A stretch of 64,000 nucleotides of DNA from Azospirillum thiophilum (GTDB lineage Bacteria > Pseudomonadota > Alphaproteobacteria > Azospirillales > Azospirillaceae). Position numbers and translations under genes: made by a program. The notes under the pieces were generated by a model. That model did not search any database and had not been told where the DNA came from. It saw nothing but the letters and a program-made list of their open reading frames with translations. The stretch covers positions 434,001 through 498,000 of the forward strand of contig NZ_CP012406.1 of NCBI RefSeq assembly GCF_001305595.1, given 5' to 3'. This document shows positions 8,164 to 17,679 of this stretch, piece after piece; the first letter of the stretch is position 1, and each line of letters starts with the position of its first letter.

Positions 8164-11100
8164 TCAGTCCCCTGCCGCCGGCTGCGGCATGGAGCCATGG
8201 CCGGGGGTGCCATGGCCGGGGCGGCGGCGGACGAACAGGCGATAGACCGCGACGAAGAAGACCGGCACGAACAGCACCGCCAGGACGGTTGCGGAGATCA
8301 TGCCGCCCATCACGCCGACGCCGATGGCGTTCTGGCTCTCCGACCCGGCGCCGGTGCTGATCGCCAGCGGCAGCACGCCGAGGATGAAGGCCAGCGACGT
8401 CATGATGATCGGGCGCAGGCGCTGGCGGCAGGCTTCCGCCGCCGCCTCCTTCAGCTCCATGCCGTCGTCGTAGAGCGACTTGGCGAACTCGACGATCAGG
8501 ATGGCGTTCTTCGCCGACAGGCCGATGGTGGTCAGCAGGCCGACCTGGAAATAGACGTCGCTCGGCAGGCCGCGCAGCGTCGCCGCGATGACGGCGCCGA
8601 TGACGCCGAGCGGCACCACCATGATGACCGACACCGGCACCGACCAGCTCTCGTACAGGGCCGCCAGGCAGAGGAAGACGATGATCATCGACAGGGCATA
8701 GAGCGCCGGCGCCTGCGAGCCGCTGAGCCGCTCCTCGTAGGACAGGCCGGTCCACTCATAGCCGATGCCCTGCGGCAGCTTCGCCATCATCGCCTCCATC
8801 TCGGCCATCGCCTCGCCCGAGCTGATCCCGGGTGCGGCCGAGCCCTGGATGTTGATCGACGAGGCGCCGTTGTAGCGCTCCAGCTTGGGTGAGCCGAAGG
8901 TCCACTGCGCCGTGGTGAAGGCGGAGAAGGGCACCATCTGGTCGCTGGCATTGCGCACGTACCAGCGGTCGATGTCGCTCGGCTGCATGCGGTATGGCGC
9001 GTCGGCCTGGAGATAGACCTTCTTGACGCGGCCCTGGTCGATGAAGTCGTTGACGTAGGACGAGCCCCAGGCGACCGACAGCGTCGTGTTGATGTCGCTG
9101 AGCGACAGGCCCAGCGCACTCGCCTTCTCGCGGTCGATCTCCAGCTTGAACTGCGGCGTGTCCTCCAGCCCGTTGGGGCGGACGCCGACCAGTTTCGGGT
9201 TCTGCGCCGCCATGCCCAGCAGCTGGTTGCGCGCCTGCATCAGCCGGTCGTGGCCGAGCCCGCCGCGGTCGACCAGCTGCATGTCGAAGCCGGTGGCGTT
9301 GCCCATACCGGGAACCGACGGCGGCAGGAAGGCGAAGACCACCGCGTCCTTCAGCTTCGACAGGGCGCCCATCGCCCGGCCGGCGATGGCCTGCGGCTTC
9401 AGCGCCGGGGATTGGCGCTCGCTCCAGTCCTTCAGCCGGACGAAGGCCATGCCGGCATTCTGGCCACGGCCGGAGAAGTTGAAGCCGACGATGGTGAACA
9501 GGCCCTCGACGCTGTCCTTCTCCTTCTCCAGGAAATAGGTGGTGACGGCCTTGGCTGTTTCGGCGGTGCGCTGGCTGCTGGCGTTCGGCGGCGCCGACCA
9601 CAGCACATACAGCTGCCCGCGGTCCTCCGTCGGCAGGAAGGAGGACGGCATCTGCACGAACAGGTAGCCCAGCCCGCCCAGGATCAGGGCGTAGACGATG
9701 AAGTAGCGGCCCAGCCGGTTCACCGCCCCACGCACGCCGCGGACATAAACCCGGCTGCCGGCGTCGAAGCCGCGGTTGAACAGGCCGAAGAAGCCGCCAC
9801 GCGCGTGGCCGTGGCCCCCCTCGTGACCGGCCCCATGGTTCGCCACCGGCTTAAGGATGGTGGCGCACAGCGCCGGGGTCAGCACCAGCGCGACCAGCAC
9901 CGACAGCGCCATCGCCGACACGATGGTCAGCGAGAACTGGCGGTAGATGGCGCCGGCCGACCCACCGAAGAAGGCCATCGGCACGAACACCGCCGACAGC
10001 ACCAGCGCGATGCCGACCAGCGCGCCGGTGATCTGGTCCATCGACTTGCGCGTCGCCTCGCGCGGCGACAACCCCTCCTCGCTCATCACACGTTCGACAT
10101 TCTCGACCACGACGATGGCGTCGTCGACCAGCAGGCCGATCGCCAGCACCATGCCGAACATGGTCAGAACATTGATCGAGAAGCCGAAGGCGGACAGCAC
10201 GCCGAAGCTGCCGAGCAGCACCACCGGCACCGCGATGGTCGGGATCAGCGTCGCGCGGAAATTCTGCAGGAACAGGTACATCACCACGAAGACCAGGACG
10301 ATGGCCTCGAACAACGTCTTGATGACCTCGTGGATCGACAGTTGGACGAAGGGGGTGGTGTCGAATGGGTAGATGACCTCGATGCCGGCCGGGAAGAAGG
10401 GCTGCAGCTCGGCGACGCGCGCCTTGACCGCGGCGGCGGTGTCGAGCGCGTTGGCGCCGGTCGCCAGCTTGATGCCGACGCCGGCCGCCGGCTTGCCGTT
10501 GTAACTGGCGTTGATCTCGTAGGTCTCGGAGCCGATCTCGATCCGCGCCACGTCGCGCAGACGCACCTGCGAGCCGTCCGGGTTGACGCGCAGCAGGATG
10601 GCGCCGAACTGCTCGGGCGTCTGCAGGCGCGACTGGGCGGTGATGGTCGCGTTGATCTGCTGGCCCGCCACCGCCGGCGCGCCGCCGAGCTGGCCGGCGG
10701 AAACCTGGGCGTTCTGCGTCTTGACCGCGTTGGCGACGTCGGTGGTCGTGAGCTTGAAGTTGTTCAGCGCGTCGGGGTCGAGCCAGAGGCGCATGGCGTG
10801 CTGCGGACCGAAGACGGTCACGTCGCCGACGCCCTCGACACGGCTGATCGTGTCCTGCAGGTTGGAGGTCACGTAGTCGGCGATGTCGCCCTGGCTGAGG
10901 CGCCCGTCGCCCGACACGAACCCCACCACCAGAAGGAAGTCGTTGCCGGCCTTCGACACCTGCAGGCCGCGCTGCTGGACCTCCTGCGGCAGCAGGGGCG
11001 TGGCCAGCTGCAGCTTGTTCTGCACCTGGACCTGGGCGATGTCGGGATTGGCCTCCGGCTCGAAGGTCAGCGTGATGGTCACATTGCCGGAGGAATCGCT

Positions 11101-11343
11101 GTTGGAGGACATGTAGCGGAAATGGTCGAGCCCGGTCATCTTCTGCTCGATGACCTGGGTGACCGTATCCTCCAGCGTCTTGGCCGACGCGCCGGGATAG
11201 CTGGCGGTGATCGACACCGTGGGCGGCGCGATCTTCGGATATTGCTCGACGGGCAGGCGCAGGATCGCCAGCGCCCCCGCCATCATGATGACGATGGCGA
11301 TGACCCAGGCGAAGACCGGCCGGTCGATGAAGAATTTTGACAT
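8164..11343 (-). CDS. RND-family multidrug efflux pump inner-membrane subunit (HAE-1/AcrB type)
   Basis: A 1059-residue AcrB-like proton-driven transporter. It has the expected twelve membrane segments and two large periplasmic loops. TM4 carries the proton-relay acidic pair in GLLVDDAIVVVENVER; the N-terminus (MSKFFIDRPVFAWVIAIVIMM) and the segment LTTIGLSAKNAILIVEF are typical. It lies 16 bp after its membrane fusion protein gene in a leftward operon. No outer-membrane channel gene is present nearby, so it probably uses a channel encoded elsewhere. The extreme C-terminus is Gly/His-rich. The substrate cannot be predicted. Confidence 0.93.
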   Translation of the reverse strand: MSKFFIDRPVFAWVIAIVIMMAGALAILRLPVEQYPKIAPPTVSITASYPGASAKTLEDTVTQVIEQKMTGLDHFRYMSSNSDSSGNVTITLTFEPEANPDIAQVQVQNKLQLATPLLPQEVQQRGLQVSKAGNDFLLVVGFVSGDGRLSQGDIADYVTSNLQDTISRVEGVGDVTVFGPQHAMRLWLDPDALNNFKLTTTDVANAVKTQNAQVSAGQLGGAPAVAGQQINATITAQSRLQTPEQFGAILLRVNPDGSQVRLRDVARIEIGSETYEINASYNGKPAAGVGIKLATGANALDTAAAVKARVAELQPFFPAGIEVIYPFDTTPFVQLSIHEVIKTLFEAIVLVFVVMYLFLQNFRATLIPTIAVPVVLLGSFGVLSAFGFSINVLTMFGMVLAIGLLVDDAIVVVENVERVMSEEGLSPREATRKSMDQITGALVGIALVLSAVFVPMAFFGGSAGAIYRQFSLTIVSAMALSVLVALVLTPALCATILKPVANHGAGHEGGHGHARGGFFGLFNRGFDAGSRVYVRGVRGAVNRLGRYFIVYALILGGLGYLFVQMPSSFLPTEDRGQLYVLWSAPPNASSQRTAETAKAVTTYFLEKEKDSVEGLFTIVGFNFSGRGQNAGMAFVRLKDWSERQSPALKPQAIAGRAMGALSKLKDAVVFAFLPPSVPGMGNATGFDMQLVDRGGLGHDRLMQARNQLLGMAAQNPKLVGVRPNGLEDTPQFKLEIDREKASALGLSLSDINTTLSVAWGSSYVNDFIDQGRVKKVYLQADAPYRMQPSDIDRWYVRNASDQMVPFSAFTTAQWTFGSPKLERYNGASSINIQGSAAPGISSGEAMAEMEAMMAKLPQGIGYEWTGLSYEERLSGSQAPALYALSMIIVFLCLAALYESWSVPVSVIMVVPLGVIGAVIAATLRGLPSDVYFQVGLLTTIGLSAKNAILIVEFAKSLYDDGMELKEAAAEACRQRLRPIIMTSLAFILGVLPLAISTGAGSESQNAIGVGVMGGMISATVLAVLFVPVFFVAVYRLFVRRRPGHGTPGHGSMPQPAAGD

Positions 11344-11359
11344 GGGAGGATATCCTGGG

Positions 11360-12559
11360 TCAGCGCGCCGATACGGCCTTTTCAGGCAATGAAGCGAGGG
11401 CGTTCTGGGCCGGGACCGGTTTCACCTCGGCACCGGGCTTGACCTTCTGCAGGCCTTCGACCACCACCCGCTCGCCGGCGGCCAGCCCGTCCGAGACCAG
11501 CCAGACATTGCCGACCGCGCGCTCGGTCGCGATGGTGCGCTGCGCCGCCTTGTTGTCGGCACCGACCACCCAGACCCGCGCCGACCCGTCCGGCCCGCGG
11601 CTGACCGCGGCCTGCGGCACGGTGATGGCGTTCTCCGCCACGCCCTGCTCGACGCGGGCGCGGACGAACAGGCCGGGCAGCAGATCCTTGTTCGGATTGG
11701 GGAAGACGGCGCGCAGCTGGACCGAGCTGGTGCCCGCATCGACGGTGACGTCGGAGAATTGCAGTTCGCCCTTCACCGGATAGGCGGCGTCATTGCCGTT
11801 GGCGTTGCTGTTCAGGAACAGCGTCACCGGGATCTTGCCGGGCTCGGCCGGACGGATGCGACCGCTCGCCATATCCTCGCGCAGCCTCATCAACTGGGAT
11901 GCGGTCTGCGTCACGTCGACATAGATCGGGTCGAATTGCTGGACGGTGGCCAGCGCCGTCGACTGGCTGGCAGTGACCAGGGCTCCCTCGGTGACCGCCG
12001 ACTTGCCGATCCGGCCGGAGATCGGAGCGAACACCTTGGTGTAGTTCAGATTGATGCTGGCGAGGTTGTAGGCGGCCTTGGCCGCCGCCACCTGCGCCTC
12101 GTTCTGCTTCAGCGATGCCTGGACATCGTCGAAGTCCTGCTTGCTGACCACGCTGTTCTTCACGAGATCGCCGTAACGGGCGGCCTTGTTGCGGGCGGCC
12201 TGCAGATTGGCCTCCGCCTTCTGGACGTCGGCCTGAGCGCTGGCCAGCGATGCCTCATAAGTCGCCGGGTCGATCTGATAAAGCTGGTCGCCGGCCTTGA
12301 CGTCGCTGCCCTCGCGGAAAAACCGTTTCAGCACGATGCCGCTGACCTGCGGGCGGATCTCCGCCACGCGGTAGGGGGTGGTGCGGCCCGGCAGCTCGGT
12401 CGTCACCGTCAGTCGCTGCGGTTCGATGGTGGCCACCGACACCTCGGGCGGGCCGCCCTGGGGCTGACCGGCCGCCTGTTTCTGCTGATTGCAGCCCGCG
12501 AGCGCCACGATCAACAGGACCGCCACGGCCGCCGGCATGAATGGATTGGATCTGGACAT
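11360..12559 (-). CDS. Efflux membrane fusion protein (AcrA/MexE family lipoprotein)
   Basis: A 399-residue periplasmic adaptor. A lipobox LAGC puts the acylated cysteine at residue 23 after a hydrophobic signal. A biotinyl-lipoyl-like half motif (VSGIVLKRFFREGSDVKAGDQLY), a long coiled-coil hairpin rich in Ala/Gln (about 95-170), and the APISGRIGKSAVTEGALV strand follow. It links the RND pump to an outer-membrane channel. The start at 12559 is preceded by GAGGAAAGAG; a longer frame to 12646 extends into the operator region and is unlikely. Confidence 0.92.
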   Translation of the reverse strand: MSRSNPFMPAAVAVLLIVALAGCNQQKQAAGQPQGGPPEVSVATIEPQRLTVTTELPGRTTPYRVAEIRPQVSGIVLKRFFREGSDVKAGDQLYQIDPATYEASLASAQADVQKAEANLQAARNKAARYGDLVKNSVVSKQDFDDVQASLKQNEAQVAAAKAAYNLASINLNYTKVFAPISGRIGKSAVTEGALVTASQSTALATVQQFDPIYVDVTQTASQLMRLREDMASGRIRPAEPGKIPVTLFLNSNANGNDAAYPVKGELQFSDVTVDAGTSSVQLRAVFPNPNKDLLPGLFVRARVEQGVAENAITVPQAAVSRGPDGSARVWVVGADNKAAQRTIATERAVGNVWLVSDGLAAGERVVVEGLQKVKPGAEVKPVPAQNALASLPEKAVSAR

Positions 12560-12640
12560 CTCTTTCCTCGTCTCGGCGCCGCTTGTCTGCGGTCCCGTCT
12601 CCCTGTTGAGCCGGGCTTCGGGTGGTCCGGCACATCCCCG

Positions 12641-12680
12641 TTGCATAGTACTGTCTCATACAGTACAGTGTACTGGACGA
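12641..12680. promoter_or_regulatory. TetR operator: two overlapping palindromes between the RND operon and tetR
   Basis: GTACTGT-N5-ACAGTAC (12648-12666) and CAGTACA-G-TGTACTG (12661-12675) are both perfect and share six bases. A rightward promoter TTGCAT-N17-TACAGT (12641-12646 and 12664-12669) lies across them, so bound repressor would block tetR and probably the divergent pump operon. This layout is typical of TetR-controlled efflux. Confidence 0.75.
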
Positions 12681-12719
12681 TACATTCAGAATGCTGCACC
12701 GCGCAAGGGGGTTTTGCGA

Positions 12720-13448
12720 ATGCCCGACACGGGGCTGGGACACAAGGCCTGCACGCGCGCCGCTGCCGGAACGGCAGGGCCGACGATGGACGGCACGGCA
12801 ATGGGAGTACGCGGCTGGACACGGTGCCGTGCCCTGCTGGATGCCGCCGCGGTCCTGTTCGTGGAAAAAGGCTACGCCGCCACCTCCCTCAGCGACGTCC
12901 TGCGCGAAGCGGGGGGGTCGCGCACCACGCTGTACAAACATTTCGGCGACAAGGACGGCCTCTTCCGCGCGATGATGGAGGAGCATTGCGCCCGTGTGCT
13001 GGACGGGATGGCGTCCGACGCTGCGACCGATGATGCCGGTGGGGTGGCGGACGAGGCCGTCGACCCGGAGGAACGCTTGATCCGCATCGCCCTGCACATC
13101 ACCGCCTCGCTGACCGAGCCGCAAACGACGGCGATCCTGCGCACGTTGATCTCCGAAGGAAGCCGCGTCCCCGATCTGGTCGAAACCTTCGTCCGCGTCG
13201 GGCCGGAGCGCACGCGCGAACGGATGGCCGGCTGCTTTCGCGACCTGGCGGCGGCAGGCCACATCCGTGTCGCCGATCCGGAGATGGCCGCACAAGCCTT
13301 CTGCGGCATGGTGACCGGCAACCTGCTGATGGAGCGGCTGATCCTGCCCGGCCGGCCGGTCGACGCAGCGGCGGTCGAATCCTATGTACGCGCCAGCGTC
13401 CGCCTTTTCCTGCGCGGCGCCGCTCCGCCGCAGGCATCCCGCCGGTGA
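12720..13448 (+). CDS. TetR-family repressor of the adjacent RND pump
   Basis: A 242-residue TetR regulator. The N-terminal HTH (about residues 42-90) contains SLSDVLREAGGSRTTLYKHFGDKDGLF, and the C-terminal helices match the AefR/TetR_C_7 style. It is divergent from the efflux operon and separated by a double palindrome, so it very likely represses both. AAGGGGG lies nine bases before ATG 12720. A close paralogue is at 14472-15161; both share SDxxxEAGGSRxTLYxHFGDK and the downstream GMVTGNLL segment. Confidence 0.88.
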   Translation: MPDTGLGHKACTRAAAGTAGPTMDGTAMGVRGWTRCRALLDAAAVLFVEKGYAATSLSDVLREAGGSRTTLYKHFGDKDGLFRAMMEEHCARVLDGMASDAATDDAGGVADEAVDPEERLIRIALHITASLTEPQTTAILRTLISEGSRVPDLVETFVRVGPERTRERMAGCFRDLAAAGHIRVADPEMAAQAFCGMVTGNLLMERLILPGRPVDAAAVESYVRASVRLFLRGAAPPQASRR

Positions 13449-13486
13449 TTTTCCACTCCCCCACCGCCAAGCAAGAGGCTTGCGAA

Positions 13487-14320
13487 ATGCCCAAGGACAT
13501 CGTCGTTTTCATCGAAGCGGATGAGGAGCGGGCCGGCCGGCTGGCCTTTGCCGCGGCACTGGCGCGGCGCTGGCAGGCGCATCTGATCGCCACCTTCGTC
13601 GCCAACCGGCTGGAACTGACCCCCAGCAGCAGCTTCGCCCGCGGCGGCGGCGTCGAAGCGATGTTGCGCAAACACCATGCAACCGCCCGTATGGCTGCGG
13701 CGGAGACACGGACGCTGTTCGACCGCATCGTCGCCGATGCCGATATCAGCGGCGAATGGCGCCTGTCCGATCATGAGGATGGCGAGACGCTGATGCTCCA
13801 TGCCCGGCATGCCAGCCTTGCCATCGTCGGCCCGCCATTGCGTCCGACACGCCCGGCCCGGATGCTGAGCCTGTCGGAAGACGTCATCTTCGCGTCCGGC
13901 CGCCCCACCCTTCTGCTGCCGGCCGGCTGGCCGTCACACCGGATCGGCCGGCGGATCGTCGTCGGCTGGAACGGCAGCCGCGAGGCCGCCACTGCCATCG
14001 CTCTCGCCATGCCTTTTCTGACCGAGGCCGACATCGTCCATCTGGTCGTGGTGCCGGAAGCGCGCCCGAATGGCTGGCTCGGTGCCGACCCGGGCGCCGA
14101 CATGTCCCGCCATCTAGCCCGCAACGGGGTGGAGGTGGTGCTGGAACAGCACCCTGGCACGGACGCCGGCACCGTGCTGCTCGACCATGCGCGGTCGGTC
14201 GATGCCGACATGTTGGTGATGGGCGCCTATGGCCGGCCCCGGATCAGCGAGTTCGTCTTCGGCGGTACGACACGCACGGTGCTGGCCAAGGCCCACACAC
14301 CGATCCTGCTGTCGCGCTGA
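13487..14320 (+). CDS. Universal stress protein, tandem Usp domains
   Basis: A 277-residue protein of two UspA folds. The C-terminal half keeps the ATP-binding signature G-2x-G-9x-G-S/T in the form GAYGRPRISEFVFGGTTRTVL, while the N-terminal half lacks it. No signal or membrane segment is seen. AAGAGG lies eight bases before ATG 13487. It sits between two paralogous tetR genes in the same direction. Usp proteins respond to stress and energy state; the specific role is unknown. Confidence 0.85.
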   Translation: MPKDIVVFIEADEERAGRLAFAAALARRWQAHLIATFVANRLELTPSSSFARGGGVEAMLRKHHATARMAAAETRTLFDRIVADADISGEWRLSDHEDGETLMLHARHASLAIVGPPLRPTRPARMLSLSEDVIFASGRPTLLLPAGWPSHRIGRRIVVGWNGSREAATAIALAMPFLTEADIVHLVVVPEARPNGWLGADPGADMSRHLARNGVEVVLEQHPGTDAGTVLLDHARSVDADMLVMGAYGRPRISEFVFGGTTRTVLAKAHTPILLSR

Positions 14321-14471
14321 TACCATCGCCGGAGCGGACCCTGCGTCCTTTTTACGCCTTTTGCCGGCTGCCTGTTCCACGCCGGCATTCTGCAGTAGCG
14401 TGCGCATCAAGGCGCAAGACGAAAACGAACGAACCGGCCGCATGCGCCGCCGCGCCGGAGGAATACGCAGG

Positions 14472-15161
14472 ATGACCAGCAGCACCCACAAGGACTGCCC
14501 CGCCGCCGGGCCAACCACTGCCGGATTGCCCACCGTCGGGCCGCGCGGACTGGCGCGGCGTCAGGCGATCCTGACGGCCGCCCGGCGCCTGTTCATCGCG
14601 AAGGGATTCGAAAAGACCACGCTCAGCGACATCATCGCCGAGGCCGGCGGCTCCCGCGCCACGCTGTACGAGCATTTCGGCGACAAGGAAGGCCTGTTCC
14701 GTGCGATCATGGAGGAGGACAACGCCATGATCCTCTCCGGCCTGGCCCCGGCCGAGACCGACGACCGCGTCGTCACGCCGGAGGCCGGGTTGACCGCATT
14801 CGCCCTGCATCTGGTGACGGCCCTGCTGAATGAAGAAACGACCGGCACCGTCCGCATCCTGATCTCCGAAGGCGACCGCATCCCCGACATCGCCGAAGCC
14901 TTCTTTCGCATCGGCCCGGAAAACGCCATCCGGCGGCTGGCGGAATACCTGAAGCGCCTGTCCGATTCAGGCGTCCTGCGGATCGAGGACCCGGCTGCCG
15001 CCGCCCAGGCCTTCCTCGGCATGGTCACCGGCAACCTGCTGATCCGGCGCCTGATCCTGCCGGAAAGCGCCCCCGGAATCCCCGACCTCGACCGCTATGT
15101 CCGGCAGGCCGTACGGCTATTCCTGAACGGCGCGCGGGCGCCGGAAACGAAGCCGGGCTAA
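14472..15161 (+). CDS. TetR-family regulator, paralogue of the pump repressor
   Basis: A 229-residue TetR protein. The HTH includes TTLSDIIAEAGGSRATLYEHFGDKEGLF at about 38-62. Strong similarity to the 12720-13448 product over the whole length suggests duplication. GGAGGA is nine bases before ATG 14472, which favours it over an ATG at 14442. Its 3' end overlaps the convergent MFS gene by 45 bp, so transcription of one could interfere with the other. Its target is unknown. Confidence 0.86.
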   Translation: MTSSTHKDCPAAGPTTAGLPTVGPRGLARRQAILTAARRLFIAKGFEKTTLSDIIAEAGGSRATLYEHFGDKEGLFRAIMEEDNAMILSGLAPAETDDRVVTPEAGLTAFALHLVTALLNEETTGTVRILISEGDRIPDIAEAFFRIGPENAIRRLAEYLKRLSDSGVLRIEDPAAAAQAFLGMVTGNLLIRRLILPESAPGIPDLDRYVRQAVRLFLNGARAPETKPG

Positions 15162-16637
15162 AGCTGGGCGATCACGGTCGGCCTTGGTCAGCGGTTCGGC
15201 GATGTCTTCCAGCCCCTTGCCTTCGGCGTCCACGCCATAGACCAGGGCCACCACGCCACCGAACATCATCACGACCGATCCCAACACATAGCCCCAGAAC
15301 AGCGGATCACGCTCCGTCCCCTCTCCCACCAGCCAGCCGAACAGCAGCGGTCCGGTCGAGCCCACCACTTGGGCGATGGCGAAGAAATAGGAGATCGCCT
15401 GTGCCCGCACCTCCAGCGGAAAAATCTCGCTGACCGTCAGATAGGCCGACGAGGCCCCGGCCGATGCGAAGAAAAAGGAGACGCACCAGAAAATAGTGTG
15501 CGTGTCGGCCGTCAGCGCCCCTTGACGGAACAGGAAGGCGGAAACCAGCAGCACGCTGCCCGCCAGCAGATAGGTACTGAAGATCATCCGACGCCGCCCC
15601 ACCGTATCGAACAGCGGCCCCAGAAGCAGCGGACCGATCAGGTTCCCTGCGGCAAACGGGAAAAAATACAGAGCCGTCTGCGGGGAATCGAGGTGGTAGA
15701 AATTCTGCAGCACCAGGGCATAAGTGAAGAAGATCGCATTGTATAGAAATGACTGCGTGATCATCATCGTCACGCCCAGGATGGTCCGGGACGGATACTG
15801 ACGGAAGAAGACATCGACGAGCTGGCTGTACGATACAGATTCCTCAGGAATGATCCGCATCGACCGGCCAGGATCCACTGGTGTCAGAATTTTTCCCTGC
15901 GCGCGCACGCTGGCCTCGATGCCGTCGACGATACGCTCCGCCTCCGCCTCCCGCCCGTGCGTCACCATCCAGCGCGGGCTTTCCGGGATGTGCCGGCGCA
16001 GTTGGATGATGACGAGCCCAAGCAGAGGGCCGATGAAGAAAGCGATCCGCCAGCCGATGTCTTCCGGGATCAGCGCATGGTCCAACAGGAAGACGCTGCC
16101 GAGCGCACCGATCATCGCGCCTCCCCAATAGGTGCCGTTGACAGCGATGTCGACCCGGCCGCGGTAGCGGGCAGGGATCAATTCGTCGATGGCGGAGTTG
16201 ATCGCCGCATATTCGCCGCCGATTCCCATCCCGGCCACGAAACGCCAAGCATAGAGAAACCATGGCGTCCAGGCGAAACCGGCGATGCCGGACGCAATCA
16301 GGTAGAGCGCCAGCGTGGCGATGAACAGCCGCTTACGTCCCCAACGGTCGGTCAACCGGCCAAAGACCAGCGCACCGACCACCTGCCCGATCAGATAGAT
16401 GGTGCCGGCAAACCCGACCTCCGCACTCGACATGCCCAAGCTGTCCTTGTAGCCCGAGGCGGAGATCAGCTGTATCTCGATACCATCCAGAATCCAGCTG
16501 ACTCCCAGCCCAATCACTACCAGCCAGTGAAAGCGGGCCCAGGGCAGACGGTCCATCCGGGCTGGAACAAGACTGCTCACCGCGCCGATGTTCGTCCTGG
16601 CGGCATCCGTTACGGCGGCGCGTGGTCCGATGGTCAT
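15117..16637 (-). CDS. MFS transporter, metabolite:H+ symporter type
   Basis: A 506-residue major facilitator with 12 predicted membrane helices and a large central loop (about 225-290). The conserved loop 2-3 motif reads GRLTDRWGRKR, and the repeated equivalent LFDTVGRRRM follows helix 8. The central RHIPESPRWM is characteristic of the sugar porter/SHS subfamily (PESPRWL). It probably imports a sugar or organic acid. The start at 16637 has GGAG nine bases upstream. It is divergent from the ABC operon, and its 3' end overlaps tetR on the other strand by 45 bp. Confidence 0.87.
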   Translation of the reverse strand: MTIGPRAAVTDAARTNIGAVSSLVPARMDRLPWARFHWLVVIGLGVSWILDGIEIQLISASGYKDSLGMSSAEVGFAGTIYLIGQVVGALVFGRLTDRWGRKRLFIATLALYLIASGIAGFAWTPWFLYAWRFVAGMGIGGEYAAINSAIDELIPARYRGRVDIAVNGTYWGGAMIGALGSVFLLDHALIPEDIGWRIAFFIGPLLGLVIIQLRRHIPESPRWMVTHGREAEAERIVDGIEASVRAQGKILTPVDPGRSMRIIPEESVSYSQLVDVFFRQYPSRTILGVTMMITQSFLYNAIFFTYALVLQNFYHLDSPQTALYFFPFAAGNLIGPLLLGPLFDTVGRRRMIFSTYLLAGSVLLVSAFLFRQGALTADTHTIFWCVSFFFASAGASSAYLTVSEIFPLEVRAQAISYFFAIAQVVGSTGPLLFGWLVGEGTERDPLFWGYVLGSVVMMFGGVVALVYGVDAEGKGLEDIAEPLTKADRDRPALARLRFRRPRAVQE

Positions 16638-16991
16638 GGCCGGGGGCACTCCAACGGTTTCAGCGGCATTCCGGGGAAAAGCGATGATCTCCGGGTTCCG
16701 TTGAAACGGCGGATGGTTGCGGAAGGTTTCGGCGGCTTCGAGCACAGGCCGCAACAGCGAACATCACGAACACAAACTATTGCATGCACGATCATTTTCC
16801 ATTGCGCTTTTAGATCGATCCAATTACGGTATCCAAAGCAGTTCGCCGGGATGCCGCCATGGCAGCCCGGCGATCCGGAGGACGATCCCTGGCAAGGGCG
16901 CAGTCCGGACAACGGCCATGCGGACAATGGCAATTCGCGCGGCGCCCGCCCACCGAACGGGTATGCCCGACGCGGTTGCGGAGGAACGCCC
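16638..16991. promoter_or_regulatory. Divergent promoter region between MFS gene and ABC operon
   Basis: This 354-bp gap should hold both promoters. Its centre (about 16770-16850) is distinctly A/T-richer than the surroundings. Small palindromes TGCATGCA (16781-16788) and GATCGATC (16813-16820), plus ATTG...CAAT arms around the latter, are candidate sites for the LacI regulator of the operon. No strong coding sequence was seen; an 11-codon frame ending at the permease start is probably chance. Confidence 0.4.
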
Positions 16992-17666
16992 GTGACCTAC
17001 GACTTTCAATTCGACGCGGTGTTCGCGTCCTGGGACTATCTGCTGGACGGGGCTTGGCTGACGGTCAAGCTGTCGCTCAGCGCCATGGTCATCGGGCTGG
17101 CCGTCGCCATCCTCTGCGCGCTCGGCAAGACCTCCGGCCCGAAGCCGGTGCGCTGGCTGATCAACGCCTATATCGAGATCATCCGCAACACTCCCTTCCT
17201 GGTGCAGATTTTCCTGATCTTCTTCGGGTTGCCAACTGTCGGTCTGCGGCTGTCGCCCGATGTGGCGGCGCTCATCGCGATGGTGGTCAATGTCGGCGCC
17301 TACGCCACCGAGATCATCCGCGCCGGCATCGAATCGATCCACAAGGGTCAGGTCGAGGCCGGCCTGGCGCTGGGTCTGCGTCCACTCCAGGTCTTCCGCT
17401 ACATCGTGCTGAAGCCGGCATTGCGCACGGTCTACCCGGCGCTGACCAGCCAGTTCATCCTGCTGATGCTGAGTTCCAGCGTGGTGTCGGCCATCTCCGC
17501 CGATGAATTGACGTCCGTTGCCAACAACATCCAGTCGCAGACCTTCCGCAGCTTCGAGATCTACATCGTCGTGACCTTCATCTATCTGGTCCTGTCGATG
17601 CTGTTCTCGGCGCTGTTCGCCGGTATCTACCGGCTGGCTTTCGCCTACACCGTCGACCGGCGCTGA
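16992..17666 (+). CDS. Polar amino-acid-type ABC transporter permease
   Basis: A 224-residue inner-membrane protein of the HisM/GlnP family with about five helices. The EAA loop (EAGLALGLRPLQVFRYIVLKPA, about 141-162) docks the ATPase. GTG 16992 is chosen because GAGGA lies seven to eight bases upstream and the start aligns with the usual amphipathic N-terminus. It is the first gene of a seven-gene unit, 13 bp before its partner permease. Confidence 0.9.
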   Translation: MTYDFQFDAVFASWDYLLDGAWLTVKLSLSAMVIGLAVAILCALGKTSGPKPVRWLINAYIEIIRNTPFLVQIFLIFFGLPTVGLRLSPDVAALIAMVVNVGAYATEIIRAGIESIHKGQVEAGLALGLRPLQVFRYIVLKPALRTVYPALTSQFILLMLSSSVVSAISADELTSVANNIQSQTFRSFEIYIVVTFIYLVLSMLFSALFAGIYRLAFAYTVDRR

Positions 17667-17679
17667 GGAGGGCGACAGC

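Noticed and set aside
9250..11340. A 696-codon open frame on the plus strand opposite the RND pump gene
   Set aside because: It mirrors third-position G/C bias of the true gene, is rich in His/Arg/Asp/Gly repeats without domains, and has no ribosome site. The minus-strand gene has complete RND motifs.
16963..16995. Ten-residue leader peptide (MPDAVAEERP) ending at the permease start
   Set aside because: The GTGA overlap is attractive, but the frame is open by chance in G/C-rich DNA, and there is no attenuator hairpin or codon bias to support it.
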